Assembly: GCA_964565715.1 (NCBI GenBank)
Contig: CAZMGG010000035.1
Span: 1 to 45,491 of the forward strand
Reading direction: 5' to 3'
From: CAZMGG01 sp964565715
GTDB lineage: Bacteria > Planctomycetota > UBA1135 > UBA2386
Length of the DNA stretch: 45,491 nucleotides
How positions within the stretch are numbered: the stretch's first letter is position 1; every line of letters begins with the position of its first letter. This document shows positions 1 to 7,728 of the stretch, piece by piece. A program made the position numbers and the translations under genes. The notes below the pieces were generated by a model, which ran no database searches, was not told the origin of the DNA, and worked only from the letters and a program-made list of their open reading frames with translations.

Positions 1-461
1 CGGCCCAGGTCATCGGCATGCACTTCATGAATCCGGTGCCGCTGATGAAGCTGGTCGAGGTGATCCGCGGCCAGGACACCAGCGACGCCACCACCGATCG
101 CGTGCTGGCGTGGTCGCAGGCGCTGGGCAAGACGCCGGTGCCGGCCAACGACTACCCGGGCTTCGTCGCCAACCGCATCCTGATGCCGATGATCAACGAG
201 GCGGCGTTCGCCCTGATGGAGGGCGTCGCCACCCGCGAGGCGATCGACGAGATCATGAAGCTCGGCATGAACCACCCGATGGGCCCGCTGACGCTCGCCG
301 ACTTCATCGGCCTCGACGTCTGCGTGTCGATCCTCGACGTGCTCAAGGACGGGCTCGGCGACGACAAGTACCGGGCCTGCCCGCTGCTGCGCCGGCTGGT
401 GGCCGCCGGGCACCTGGGCCGCAAGACCGGCAAGGGCTTCTACGACTACACCAAGAAGTGA
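1..461 (+). CDS. hbd: 3-hydroxybutyryl-CoA dehydrogenase, 3' part (5' end outside window)
   Basis: The reading frame is open from the first bases of the window, so this is the C-terminal part of a longer gene; the NAD-binding Rossmann half lies upstream. The visible part contains the catalytic-His segment 'GMHFMNPVPLMKLVEV' (His followed by NPVP, then the KLVEV glutamate) and the C-terminal substrate domain ending 'GRKTGKGFYDY', all typical of the 3HCDH family (Hbd/PaaH/FadB-like). Such enzymes oxidise 3-hydroxyacyl-CoA to 3-oxoacyl-CoA with NAD in the cytoplasm. It lies 4 bp upstream of an acyl-CoA dehydrogenase gene on the same strand, consistent with a fatty-acid or short-chain acyl-CoA operon. 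Direction of flux (butyrate-type synthesis or beta-oxidation) cannot be told from here. Confidence 0.9.
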   Translation, partial: AQVIGMHFMNPVPLMKLVEVIRGQDTSDATTDRVLAWSQALGKTPVPANDYPGFVANRILMPMINEAAFALMEGVATREAIDEIMKLGMNHPMGPLTLADFIGLDVCVSILDVLKDGLGDDKYRACPLLRRLVAAGHLGRKTGKGFYDYTKK

Positions 462-465
462 CGCG

Positions 466-1641
466 ATGACCCGCACCGCCAACGAGCCGACGCCCCAGGT
501 CGTCGACTTCGAACTCTCCGCCGAACTGCTGGCGTTCCGCGACAAGGTGCGGGCCTATGCCAGCGAACACTTGGCCGGCAAGGCCGCCGCCTGGGACGCC
601 GAGGTGCGCTTCCCGCGGGAGGCGGTCGACGCCGCGGCGAAGCTGGGCCTGCTCAACGTGACGGTGCCGAAGGCCTACGGCGGCAGCGAGATCGGCAATC
701 TGGCCAGCTGCGTCATGCTGGAGGAGATCAACGCGGTCTGCCCGAGCACCGGCGTCAGCATCTCGGTGCACAACTCGCTGGTGAACTCGCTGATCGCGAA
801 GTGGGCCAGCGACGCGCAGAAGAGACGCTACTTCCCGAAGCTGGTCACCGGCGAGTGGCTCGGCGCCTACTGCCTGTCCGAGGCGTTCTCCGGCTCCGAC
901 GCCGCGGCCCTGCGCTGCGAGGCGCGCCGCGACGGCGACCACTTCGTGGTGAACGGCGCCAAGCTGTGGATCACCACCGGCAGCGAGGCGCAGCTCTTCC
1001 TGGTGTTCGTGCGCACCGGCAGCGACCGGGTGAAGGGCATCTCGGCCCTGCTGGTCGAGAAGGCCTGGCCCGGCGTCAGCGTCGGCAAGAAGGAGCGCAA
1101 GCTCGGCATCCGCGCCAGCCCGACCACCGAGATCGTGCTCGAGAACGTCCGGGTGCCCGTCGCCAACCTGGTGGGCGAGGAGGGCGAGGGCTTCACCATC
1201 GCCCTCGACACGCTGGACGGCGGCCGGCTCGGCATCGCCTCGCAGTCGCTCGGCATCGCCCGGGCCAGCGTCGACCTGATCCGCGACCACCTGGCGGCGC
1301 AGGTCGACGGCAAGGGCCGGCCGAACAGCCGGCAGGACGACCAGTGGACCCTGGCCGACCTCGCCGCCGAACTGGATGCCTACCGCCTGCTGACCTGGCG
1401 GGCGGCGATCCTGCGCGACCGCCACGTGCGATGTAGCACCGAGGCGGCGATGGCCAAGCTGTGCGCGTCGCGGCTGGCCAATCGGGCCGCCCGGGCCGCC
1501 GTGTCGATCCTGGGCCACCATGGCGCCAGCGGCGCCAGCGCCGCCGAACGGCTGCTGCGCGACGCCCGCATCACCGAGATCTACGAGGGCGCCACCGACA
1601 TCCAGCGGCTGGTGGTGGCGCGCGGAGTGATGGCGCCGTGA
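466..1641 (+). CDS. Acyl-CoA dehydrogenase (short-chain type)
   Basis: A 391-residue protein of normal family length. It has the N-terminal helical domain, the mid-domain motif 'CLSEAFSGSDAA' (the FAD/substrate loop equivalent to the usual LTEPxAGSDA) and the C-terminal helix 'EIYEGATDIQRL', which supplies the catalytic base Glu374. It should be a flavoenzyme making trans-2-enoyl-CoA from acyl-CoA and passing electrons to ETF; no etf gene is in the window. The ATG at 466 follows the dehydrogenase stop by 4 bp, and its own stop overlaps the GTG of the next gene (GTGA), so the three genes look like one operon. Butyryl/short-chain specificity is inferred from the motif pattern only. Confidence 0.92.
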   Translation: MTRTANEPTPQVVDFELSAELLAFRDKVRAYASEHLAGKAAAWDAEVRFPREAVDAAAKLGLLNVTVPKAYGGSEIGNLASCVMLEEINAVCPSTGVSISVHNSLVNSLIAKWASDAQKRRYFPKLVTGEWLGAYCLSEAFSGSDAAALRCEARRDGDHFVVNGAKLWITTGSEAQLFLVFVRTGSDRVKGISALLVEKAWPGVSVGKKERKLGIRASPTTEIVLENVRVPVANLVGEEGEGFTIALDTLDGGRLGIASQSLGIARASVDLIRDHLAAQVDGKGRPNSRQDDQWTLADLAAELDAYRLLTWRAAILRDRHVRCSTEAAMAKLCASRLANRAARAAVSILGHHGASGASAAERLLRDARITEIYEGATDIQRLVVARGVMAP

Positions 1642-2753
1642 GTGCCGTTCCGCCGGGCCCGCCGCCGCCGCCCGCGCCGGCCGGCCGCCCCCAGCCGCAG
1701 CTGCCGCAGTATGCGCCGCCGCCGCGCGAGCGCTCGGTGGCGTTCTTCGTCGCCATCTTCCTCGGCTTGCTGCTGATGGTGTCGGCGGCGGCCAACGTCG
1801 TGCTCTTCGTCTTCAGCATCGGCGGCCTCGCCGCGTCCGGACTGGGCGGCGGCGCCGGACTCGAGGAGGCGGGCTACCAGGTGACCGCGGTGGGCGGCGA
1901 CCCGAAGGCGTCCGCCAAGGTGCTGCGGATCCCGATCCACGGCGCGATCGCCGAGGAGGCGTCACCCCTGCTGGGCGCCGAGGGCGGCTCGGTCAGCTTC
2001 GTGCGCCGGGCCCTGAAGGCGGCCGGGCGCGACAAGTCCATCCGCGGCATCGTCCTGGACATCGATTCGCCCGGCGGCGGCGTCACCGCCTCGGACGAGA
2101 TCTACCAGCTGGTGCAGGAGTTCCGCCGCGACCATCCCGAGGTGAAGGTGGTGGCCCTGTTTGGCGACATCGCCGCCAGCGGCGGCTACTACGTCGCCGC
2201 CGCCGCCGAGCGCATCATCGGTCGCCGCACCACGATCACCGGCAGCATCGGTGTGATCATGAGCGGCTACAACTTCGCCGAGGCGGCGAAGGAACTGGGC
2301 ATCGCCGAGGTGGTGATCAAGTCCCCCGACACGCCCTACAAGGACATCCTGTCGCCGATGCGGCCGATGACCGAGACCGAGCGGGCGATCCTGACCAGCA
2401 TCGTGCAGGAGATGTACGAGCAGTTCGTCACGGTGGTCGACGATGGCCGGCCGGACCTCGACCGCGACCAGGTGCGGGCGCTGGCCAACGGCCAGATCTA
2501 CAGCGCCAACCAGGCCCTGCAGAACGGGCTGGTGGACGAGTTGGGCGGCGAGGACGCCGCCCTGGCGTGGCTGCGCACCGCCACCGGCCGCGAGGCCCTC
2601 GAGGTGGTCGAGTTCCGCCGGCTGCCCAACCTGCGCGACATCCTGTTCGGCGCGCGCTCGCCCGCACCGCCCTCGGCGGCGGAACTGGCCGCCCGCATGC
2701 TCGGCTCCGCCACCGGGCCGCGCTTCCTCTACTACTGGCAGGGCGCGCGCTAG
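1638..2753 (+). CDS. sppA: Signal peptide peptidase SppA-type (S49) membrane protease
   Basis: Serine protease of family S49, about 371 residues. The GTG at 1638 overlaps the upstream stop (GTGA) and is preferred over longer readings, which run through the preceding gene. A proline-rich cytoplasmic start (about 1-35) is followed by one hydrophobic segment (about 36-65), then the protease domain. The catalytic Ser181 sits in 'GDIAASGGYY' and the general-base Lys235 in 'PYKDILSP'; the 54-residue spacing matches the Ser/Lys dyad of Bacillus SppA. It should degrade signal-peptide remnants or other membrane-embedded peptides. Its position between two acyl-CoA dehydrogenase-family genes looks like simple operon packing rather than shared function. 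Confidence 0.9.
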   Translation: MSAVPPGPPPPPAPAGRPQPQLPQYAPPPRERSVAFFVAIFLGLLLMVSAAANVVLFVFSIGGLAASGLGGGAGLEEAGYQVTAVGGDPKASAKVLRIPIHGAIAEEASPLLGAEGGSVSFVRRALKAAGRDKSIRGIVLDIDSPGGGVTASDEIYQLVQEFRRDHPEVKVVALFGDIAASGGYYVAAAAERIIGRRTTITGSIGVIMSGYNFAEAAKELGIAEVVIKSPDTPYKDILSPMRPMTETERAILTSIVQEMYEQFVTVVDDGRPDLDRDQVRALANGQIYSANQALQNGLVDELGGEDAALAWLRTATGREALEVVEFRRLPNLRDILFGARSPAPPSAAELAARMLGSATGPRFLYYWQGAR

Positions 2754-2773
2754 CCCCCGACCCGATCCATCCG

Positions 2774-3844
2774 ATGCACAATCTCGAACTGAGCGAAGAA
2801 CAGGCGCTGATCCAGGACACGGTGAAGAAGCTGGTCCAGGACAGCGTGGCGCCCCACGCCCTGGAACGGGACGAGCACCGCACCTTCGACGGTGACGGCC
2901 TCGCGGCCATGGCGGAACTCGGCCTGCTCGGTCTGCCGGTGGCGGAAGCCCGCGGCGGCGCCGGGATGGGCATGGTCGCCTTCGCCGTGGCGGTCGAGGA
3001 ACTGGCCCGCGAGAGCGGATCGCTGGCCCGCCTGCTGGTGACCCACGCGGGCCAGTGCGGCCTCGCCCTGCAGGACCTCGACGCGGCGGCGGCGGACCTG
3101 GCGGCGATCGCCGGCGGCGAGCAACCGGCCGCGTTCGTCGGGCCCGAGCACGGCGTGCAGATGGCCGGCGGCAAGCTCTCCGGCAAGGCCGAGCTGGTCA
3201 CCGGCGCCGGCGAGGCGGCCCTGCTGATCGTCGCCGCCACCCAGGACGGCCAGCCCTGCTTGTGCGCGGTGGACGCCAAGGCCTGCCAGCGCACGGCGCT
3301 GCGCAGCCTGGGCTTCGCCGCCGCCGCGCCGGCGCGACTGGAGTTCGCCGGTGTGGCGGCCCGCCTGCTGGCCACCGGCCAGCCGGCCGGCGCCGCGATC
3401 GCCGCGGCCCAGACCGCCGCCTGGATCGGCGGCGCAGCCCTGGCGGTGGGCATGGCGGCGGCCTCGGTCGTCCTGGCGCACAAGCACGCCGCCCAGCGCA
3501 TCGCCTTCGGCAAGCCGCTCTCCCGGCAGCAGGCCGTGCAGACGAAGCTGGTGGAGGGACGCCGCGCCACCGACGCGGCGCGGCACCTGGTCTACCACGC
3601 CGCCCGGCTGTGGGAGGCCGGCCAGGCCGCCGAGGCGCGGCAGGCCGCCATCGCCGCCCGCCTCGCCGCCGTCGAAGCCGCCGTGCTGGCCAGCGACGAG
3701 GGCATCCAGATCCATGGTGGCTTCGGCTACACCGTCGAGTACCACGTCGAGCGGCACTACCGCGACGCCAAGACGCTGGACGTCCTCGACGGCGGCGGCG
3801 GCGCGCTGCGCGAGGAACTGGCCCGGGTCCAGTTCGCCGACTGA
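2774..3844 (+). CDS. Divergent acyl-CoA dehydrogenase-family protein
   Basis: 356 residues from the ATG at 2774, 20 bp after sppA. The N-terminal helices and the C-terminal stretch 'IQIHGGFGYTVEYHVERHYRDAK' identify the acyl-CoA dehydrogenase fold. The middle domain lacks the usual 'TEPxAGSD' loop. The region that normally carries the catalytic Glu ('YEGTSEIQ') reads 'VLDGGGGALREE', so the base is at best Asp. The protein is also shorter than typical members (about 380). It may be a partner subunit, an enzyme using another base position, or a non-dehydrogenating relative. Domain identity is firm; activity is not. Confidence 0.85.
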   Translation: MHNLELSEEQALIQDTVKKLVQDSVAPHALERDEHRTFDGDGLAAMAELGLLGLPVAEARGGAGMGMVAFAVAVEELARESGSLARLLVTHAGQCGLALQDLDAAAADLAAIAGGEQPAAFVGPEHGVQMAGGKLSGKAELVTGAGEAALLIVAATQDGQPCLCAVDAKACQRTALRSLGFAAAAPARLEFAGVAARLLATGQPAGAAIAAAQTAAWIGGAALAVGMAAASVVLAHKHAAQRIAFGKPLSRQQAVQTKLVEGRRATDAARHLVYHAARLWEAGQAAEARQAAIAARLAAVEAAVLASDEGIQIHGGFGYTVEYHVERHYRDAKTLDVLDGGGGALREELARVQFAD

Positions 3845-3860
3845 CCGGCTCCGGGTCCGG

Positions 3861-5405
3861 CTACCGCGCGGCCTTCATGCGGGCGCGCCGTTCGGCCTGT
3901 CGCCACAGGTGCCGATCGGTCACCGGCCGCAGGTGGCGGCGGCGGGCGCGGAGGTAGCCGCGCAGGAACGCGGCACGGACCGGGGCGCCGCCGGGCTCGC
4001 CGCTGGCTCGCCAGGCCGCCAGCACGCGACCGATGTCGTGGCCCTGGCCCCGGCGGTCGCTCGGGCGGCTCTCCCGCAGGCCGTCCAGATCCACCACGCG
4101 CAGTTCGCCGTCGGCCGGGTCGCGCACCAGGTTCTCGAACTTGAGGTCGCGATGGCGGAGACCATGGGCGTGCAGCGCGCCGAGCAGTGAACCGAGCTGC
4201 GCCGCCGCGGTGCGCTGCTCGGCGGGTGACAACGCGCCGGCGGTCAGCTCGGCCAGCAGGTCCTGGCGACCGACGGCGCGGCTGAACACGAGGCCGGTGC
4301 CACGGTGCAGGCGCAGCGCCACCGGCGCGGCGCAGGGGGCGCCGGCGAACTGGCACAGGTAGGCGGCGCGGAACAGCCGGCGCGCCGCCGCCGCCTCCCG
4401 TTGCTTCACCGCCAGCGGCGGCAGCAGCCAGACCGCGCCGCGCCGGCCGCTCTTGTGCGGCGCCGGCGGAGCTTCGGCGAACGCCCGGCAGGCGGCGTGC
4501 AGGCCTTCGTCCGCCGTCGCATCCCCGCTGCGGCACAGGAACCAGCGCGGCTCGCCGCGCCGCCGCGGGACGACCTCGGTGTGGCGGCACGGCCGCCCGG
4601 CCCGCCGGCCGAACGCCGCCAGCGCCCGCCAGCGCAGGTGCCGGCTGGCCTGCTGGAGCAGCGGCGCCAGCTGCTCGGCCTCGAGGCCTGGGGCGGCGGC
4701 GAGGTAGGCGGCGACGATCGGCCGGGCGGCGCGATCGCAGGCTCCGCCGGGCAGGTCGAGGCAGAAGAACGCCAGCGCCCGCGCCCGTTCGTCCAGTTCG
4801 ACCAGGCCCCGGTTGCGGAGCGAGGTCACGTCGAGCAGCCACGGTGCGCCGGTTCCGTCCAGCACCAGGTTGCCGGGGTGCAGGTCCGGCGCCAGCAGCC
4901 CGTGGTCGTGCAGGTGCCGCAGCAGCGTGCCCGCCCGGGCGAGCACCTGGGGGCCGGCGTCGAACGCGAACGGCCGCGCGCCGGGCACCGTGCGCGTCAC
5001 CAGGAAGCTCGACGCGCCGAGGCTGCCGGGGCAGTCGCCGGCGGCCAGTGGTTCCACCGCCGGCAGGCCGAGGTCGCGCAGCAGCAGCAGGTGGGCGAAC
5101 TCACGCTGGCCGCGCGGTCCGCGCGCCGCATCACGGGCCCGGTCCGACAGCCGGCCGGCCCGGAAGTGCTTGGTGTGCACGTGCAGCTTGGCGCCGGGGC
5201 CGCCGACCTCGCCGCGGAGCACGGTCCGCACGGTGGACTCCTTCACCAGGCGCAGACCGCAGCCGGTCTGCCATTCCCCCGGGTCGCGGGCCAGGAGATC
5301 CGCCAGGGCCGGGCCGGCCGCCGGCGCCCGCAGGCCTCGCAGGGCCGCGGTGCGGAACGGCTCCGGCGGAGCATGGTTGCTCCCGGGGTGCACTTGGGGA
5401 AGCAT
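3861..5405 (-). CDS. Tandem WaaP/Kdo-kinase-like protein (two kinase-fold domains)
   Basis: About 514 residues. Two lipopolysaccharide-kinase-like domains lie in tandem. Domain 1 (about 50-240) has the ATP-binding Lys79 ('VHTKHF'), catalytic loop 'APDLHPGNL' (Asp174, Asn179) and metal-binding Asp192 in 'WLLDVT'. Domain 2 (about 320-495) has Lys334 ('LAVKQR'), 'HRDLKFENL' (Asp420, Asn425) and Asp439 in 'VVDLDG'. Both therefore keep the kinase core residues. The family phosphorylates Kdo or heptose of the LPS core on the cytoplasmic face, and the adjacent divergent LptF/LptG genes fit an envelope role. The ATG at 5405 leaves only 9 bp before the divergent ATG at 5415, so the true start may be slightly further in. 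Substrate unknown. Confidence 0.8.
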   Translation of the reverse strand: MLPQVHPGSNHAPPEPFRTAALRGLRAPAAGPALADLLARDPGEWQTGCGLRLVKESTVRTVLRGEVGGPGAKLHVHTKHFRAGRLSDRARDAARGPRGQREFAHLLLLRDLGLPAVEPLAAGDCPGSLGASSFLVTRTVPGARPFAFDAGPQVLARAGTLLRHLHDHGLLAPDLHPGNLVLDGTGAPWLLDVTSLRNRGLVELDERARALAFFCLDLPGGACDRAARPIVAAYLAAAPGLEAEQLAPLLQQASRHLRWRALAAFGRRAGRPCRHTEVVPRRRGEPRWFLCRSGDATADEGLHAACRAFAEAPPAPHKSGRRGAVWLLPPLAVKQREAAAARRLFRAAYLCQFAGAPCAAPVALRLHRGTGLVFSRAVGRQDLLAELTAGALSPAEQRTAAAQLGSLLGALHAHGLRHRDLKFENLVRDPADGELRVVDLDGLRESRPSDRRGQGHDIGRVLAAWRASGEPGGAPVRAAFLRGYLRARRRHLRPVTDRHLWRQAERRARMKAAR

Positions 5406-5414
5406 GAGCGGCCG

Positions 5415-6494
5415 ATGTGGAAGCTGCACCGATACTACCTGAAGGAGCTGGCGGTCAACGCCAGCATCGCCTTCGCGGTGCTGTTCGCGATCGTGCTCAT
5501 CTCGCTGGTCGCGCGCGGCATCCAGCGCGCCGAGGGCGGCGGCCTGCTCGACGCGGCGCTGATCACCCTGTTCTGGGCGATGGATGCGTTCCCGCACCTG
5601 CTGACCATCAGCTTCCTGCTGGCCACGGTGCTGACCTTCTCGCGGGCGGCACAGGACCGTGAGCTGACCGCGATCCGGTCCGCCGGCATCTCGCCGCGGG
5701 TGCCGATGGTGTCGGCGCTGATGGTCGGCGTGGCACTGTCGATCGTCGGCTCGCTGTGCATGCACTACGTGCTGCCGGAGGTGCACTTCCGCAAGTACCG
5801 CATCGTCGCCGAGGCGGTGCGGAACGTGTTCCTGAGCCTCAACCTGGGCAACGACCGCATCCCGATCCTCGACACCGGCATCGTGCTGACGTTCGAGCGC
5901 CGTGATGCCGAGGGCGCCTTCCTCGACTGCACGATCTACCTGGGCGGCGAGAAGGCCGAGCGGGTGATGGGTTTGGGGCGGACGTCGCCGATCCTGCGCG
6001 TGGAACGGGTCTGGATGCCGCAGCCCGACGAGCGCAGCGAGTCGCTGTTCGTCCACCTGGACGGCGTGCGGGATCCGGTGGAGGGAACGCGGATCAACTC
6101 GATCCTGGAACTGCCGCTGCGGGCGCTGTCGGAGGGCGGCCGCCGCAACGAGCGGGACGAGGACCTGGCCAGCGACCAGCTGCTGTCGGAGGTGATGCGC
6201 GGCGTGCACGACCAGCCCACGGCGGCCCTCTACACCCTGCACCGGCGCTCGTGCTTCGCCCTGATGCCGGCGCTGCTGGCGCCGATCGGCTTCTGCATCG
6301 CGCTGCTGGCGCACTACCGCGGCCGCATGCTGGCCCTGCTCTGCTCGGTCGTGCCGCTGGTGCTGTTCTACACCGGTGACGTGCTCGGGGCGAAGCTGCT
6401 GCGGGCCACCGACTGGTCGCCGAGCGGCTGGCTGCCGGCGGCCCTGCTGCTGGCGGCGGGTGTGCCCTTCTGCTGGAGGACGCTGCGGCTGTGA
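5415..6494 (+). CDS. LptF/LptG (YjgP/YjgQ) family permease, first copy
   Basis: 359-residue membrane protein starting MWKLHRYYLKEL. It has three hydrophobic segments in the N-terminal third (about 10-35, 55-83, 100-125), a soluble periplasmic domain (about 130-270) and three more membrane segments at the C-terminus. This is the two-bundle plus jelly-roll layout of LptF/LptG. These permeases form the core of the LptB2FG exporter that extracts LPS from the inner membrane. The ATG at 5415 was chosen because the hydrophobic N-terminus begins here. The stop overlaps the start of the second permease (ATGA), so the heterodimer subunits are translationally coupled. Which copy is F and which G cannot be decided by eye. 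No lptB ATPase is in the window. Confidence 0.87.
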   Translation: MWKLHRYYLKELAVNASIAFAVLFAIVLISLVARGIQRAEGGGLLDAALITLFWAMDAFPHLLTISFLLATVLTFSRAAQDRELTAIRSAGISPRVPMVSALMVGVALSIVGSLCMHYVLPEVHFRKYRIVAEAVRNVFLSLNLGNDRIPILDTGIVLTFERRDAEGAFLDCTIYLGGEKAERVMGLGRTSPILRVERVWMPQPDERSESLFVHLDGVRDPVEGTRINSILELPLRALSEGGRRNERDEDLASDQLLSEVMRGVHDQPTAALYTLHRRSCFALMPALLAPIGFCIALLAHYRGRMLALLCSVVPLVLFYTGDVLGAKLLRATDWSPSGWLPAALLLAAGVPFCWRTLRL

Positions 6495-7576
6495 TGGGAC
6501 GCCTCGACCGTTACGTCGGCCGCATCTTCGTCGGGGCCTGGTGCGCCAGCCTCGTGTTCCTGCTGCTGATCAGCGTGCTGGTGGACCTGCTCAACGGGCT
6601 CGGCGGCTACATCGACAAGGCCGACAAGGCCGGGCTCGGCACCCTCGGGCTGCTGTGGCAGCTGTTGGTGTACTACCTGCAGCTCATCCCGTTCTTCTTC
6701 GTGACCGTGGCGCCGTTCGTGACGGTCATCGCCGGCATGTTCGCCATGGCCCGCCTGATGGCCAGTCACGAACTGCACCCGATGCTGTTCGCCGGCCGGA
6801 GCATGGCGCGCGTGTTGCGGCCGATGCTGGTGGCGGCCGCCGCGTCGGGTGCGCTGATGGCGGGCTGCTGGCAGTGGGTGCTGCCGGCGATGGGCGAGGC
6901 CCTGGCCCGCAGCCAGAGCACGCTGCAGGGGGCCGAGGCCACCCTGGAGGGCGTCGTGATGGAGCCGAAGGACGGCGCCGTCCGGCGGCTGCACGTGCGG
7001 ACCTACTACCCGGACACCCGGCGGATGGTGGACGTGAGCATGCTGATCGAGGGCTCCGGAACGGGCGACGCGGCCCTGGTCCGGGCACCGGAGGCGCGCT
7101 GGGACGAACGGGTGGGCGACTGGCGGCTCACCGACGGCCTCGTGCGGCGCGGGCAGAGCAGCGTCTCGGCGCGGGAGTGGCTGCAGGAACCGGCGCTGAC
7201 GCCGGAGGCGGTGCGCCAGCAGGGCCGTTCGGACCTGGAGCCGGAGGTGCTTGGTTACGACGAACTGCTGGAGGTGATGCGGCTGCGGCCGCAGCGCGCC
7301 GACGTGCGCATGGCCTGGCACCGCCACATCACCTATCCGCTGGCCAACCTCGTGCTGCTGATGCTGGCGCTGCCCTTCACGATCCACTTCGAGCGGCGTA
7401 GCCGCATCGAACGGGTGCTGGGCGCGATCCTCATCTGCGGCGCCTATCTGCTCACCGACCTGACCTGCCAGAGCCTGGGCCTGCGCGGCTACGTGCAGCC
7501 GGTGGTGGCGGCCTGGGCGCCGACGATCCTGTTCGGCTCGCTGGGCGTGGTGCTGTTCGGTTCCCTGAAGACCTGA
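6494..7576 (+). CDS. LptF/LptG (YjgP/YjgQ) family permease, second copy
   Basis: 360 residues from the ATG overlapping the preceding stop (a GTG at 6491 is an equally placed alternative). It has the same architecture as its neighbour: membrane segments at about 10-38, 58-85 and 100-125, a periplasmic jelly-roll region with 'EPEVLGYDELLEVMRL' near its end (the conserved short segment before the last bundle), then hydrophobic segments from about 275 to 358. It should pair with the upstream gene in LPS export. The pair, beside a WaaP-like kinase, is the main evidence for a lipopolysaccharide-bearing outer membrane. Confidence 0.87.
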   Translation: MGRLDRYVGRIFVGAWCASLVFLLLISVLVDLLNGLGGYIDKADKAGLGTLGLLWQLLVYYLQLIPFFFVTVAPFVTVIAGMFAMARLMASHELHPMLFAGRSMARVLRPMLVAAAASGALMAGCWQWVLPAMGEALARSQSTLQGAEATLEGVVMEPKDGAVRRLHVRTYYPDTRRMVDVSMLIEGSGTGDAALVRAPEARWDERVGDWRLTDGLVRRGQSSVSAREWLQEPALTPEAVRQQGRSDLEPEVLGYDELLEVMRLRPQRADVRMAWHRHITYPLANLVLLMLALPFTIHFERRSRIERVLGAILICGAYLLTDLTCQSLGLRGYVQPVVAAWAPTILFGSLGVVLFGSLKT

Positions 7577-7587
7577 ACGGAGCAAGC

Positions 7588-7689
7588 GTGACGGAACCGA
7601 AGCGCATCCCCGGTTGGCTCCTGCTGCTGGCGGTGGCCGCGTTCCTCGGGCTGTTCGCCTGGGTGCTGGTCCGGAGCCTCGGGCCGTAG
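7588..7689 (+). CDS. 33-residue single-pass membrane peptide
   Basis: A short ORF begins with GTG 7588, 11 bp after the permease stop, preceded by a GGAG Shine-Dalgarno 6 bp upstream. The product has a charged start (MTEPKRIPG), one hydrophobic stretch of about 20 residues (LLLLAVAAFLGLFAWVLV) and an RSLGP tail. The placement, ribosome-binding site and clean transmembrane pattern support a real gene, possibly a small accessory of the permease pair. No homologue is recognised. Confidence 0.5.
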   Translation: MTEPKRIPGWLLLLAVAAFLGLFAWVLVRSLGP

Positions 7690-7728
7690 CGGCGACAGGA
7701 CGCGGGCGCGGGCGGCTACCATGCCGGC

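Noticed and set aside
343..1521. Long minus-strand open frame across the acyl-CoA dehydrogenase
   Set aside because: The plus strand has complete catalytic motifs and operon overlaps; the antisense frame shows no domain.
1461..1637. Longer start for sppA inside the acyl-CoA dehydrogenase gene
   Set aside because: The extension is Arg/Gly-rich shadow sequence. GTG 1638 overlaps the upstream stop and precedes the normal Pro-rich/transmembrane N-terminus.
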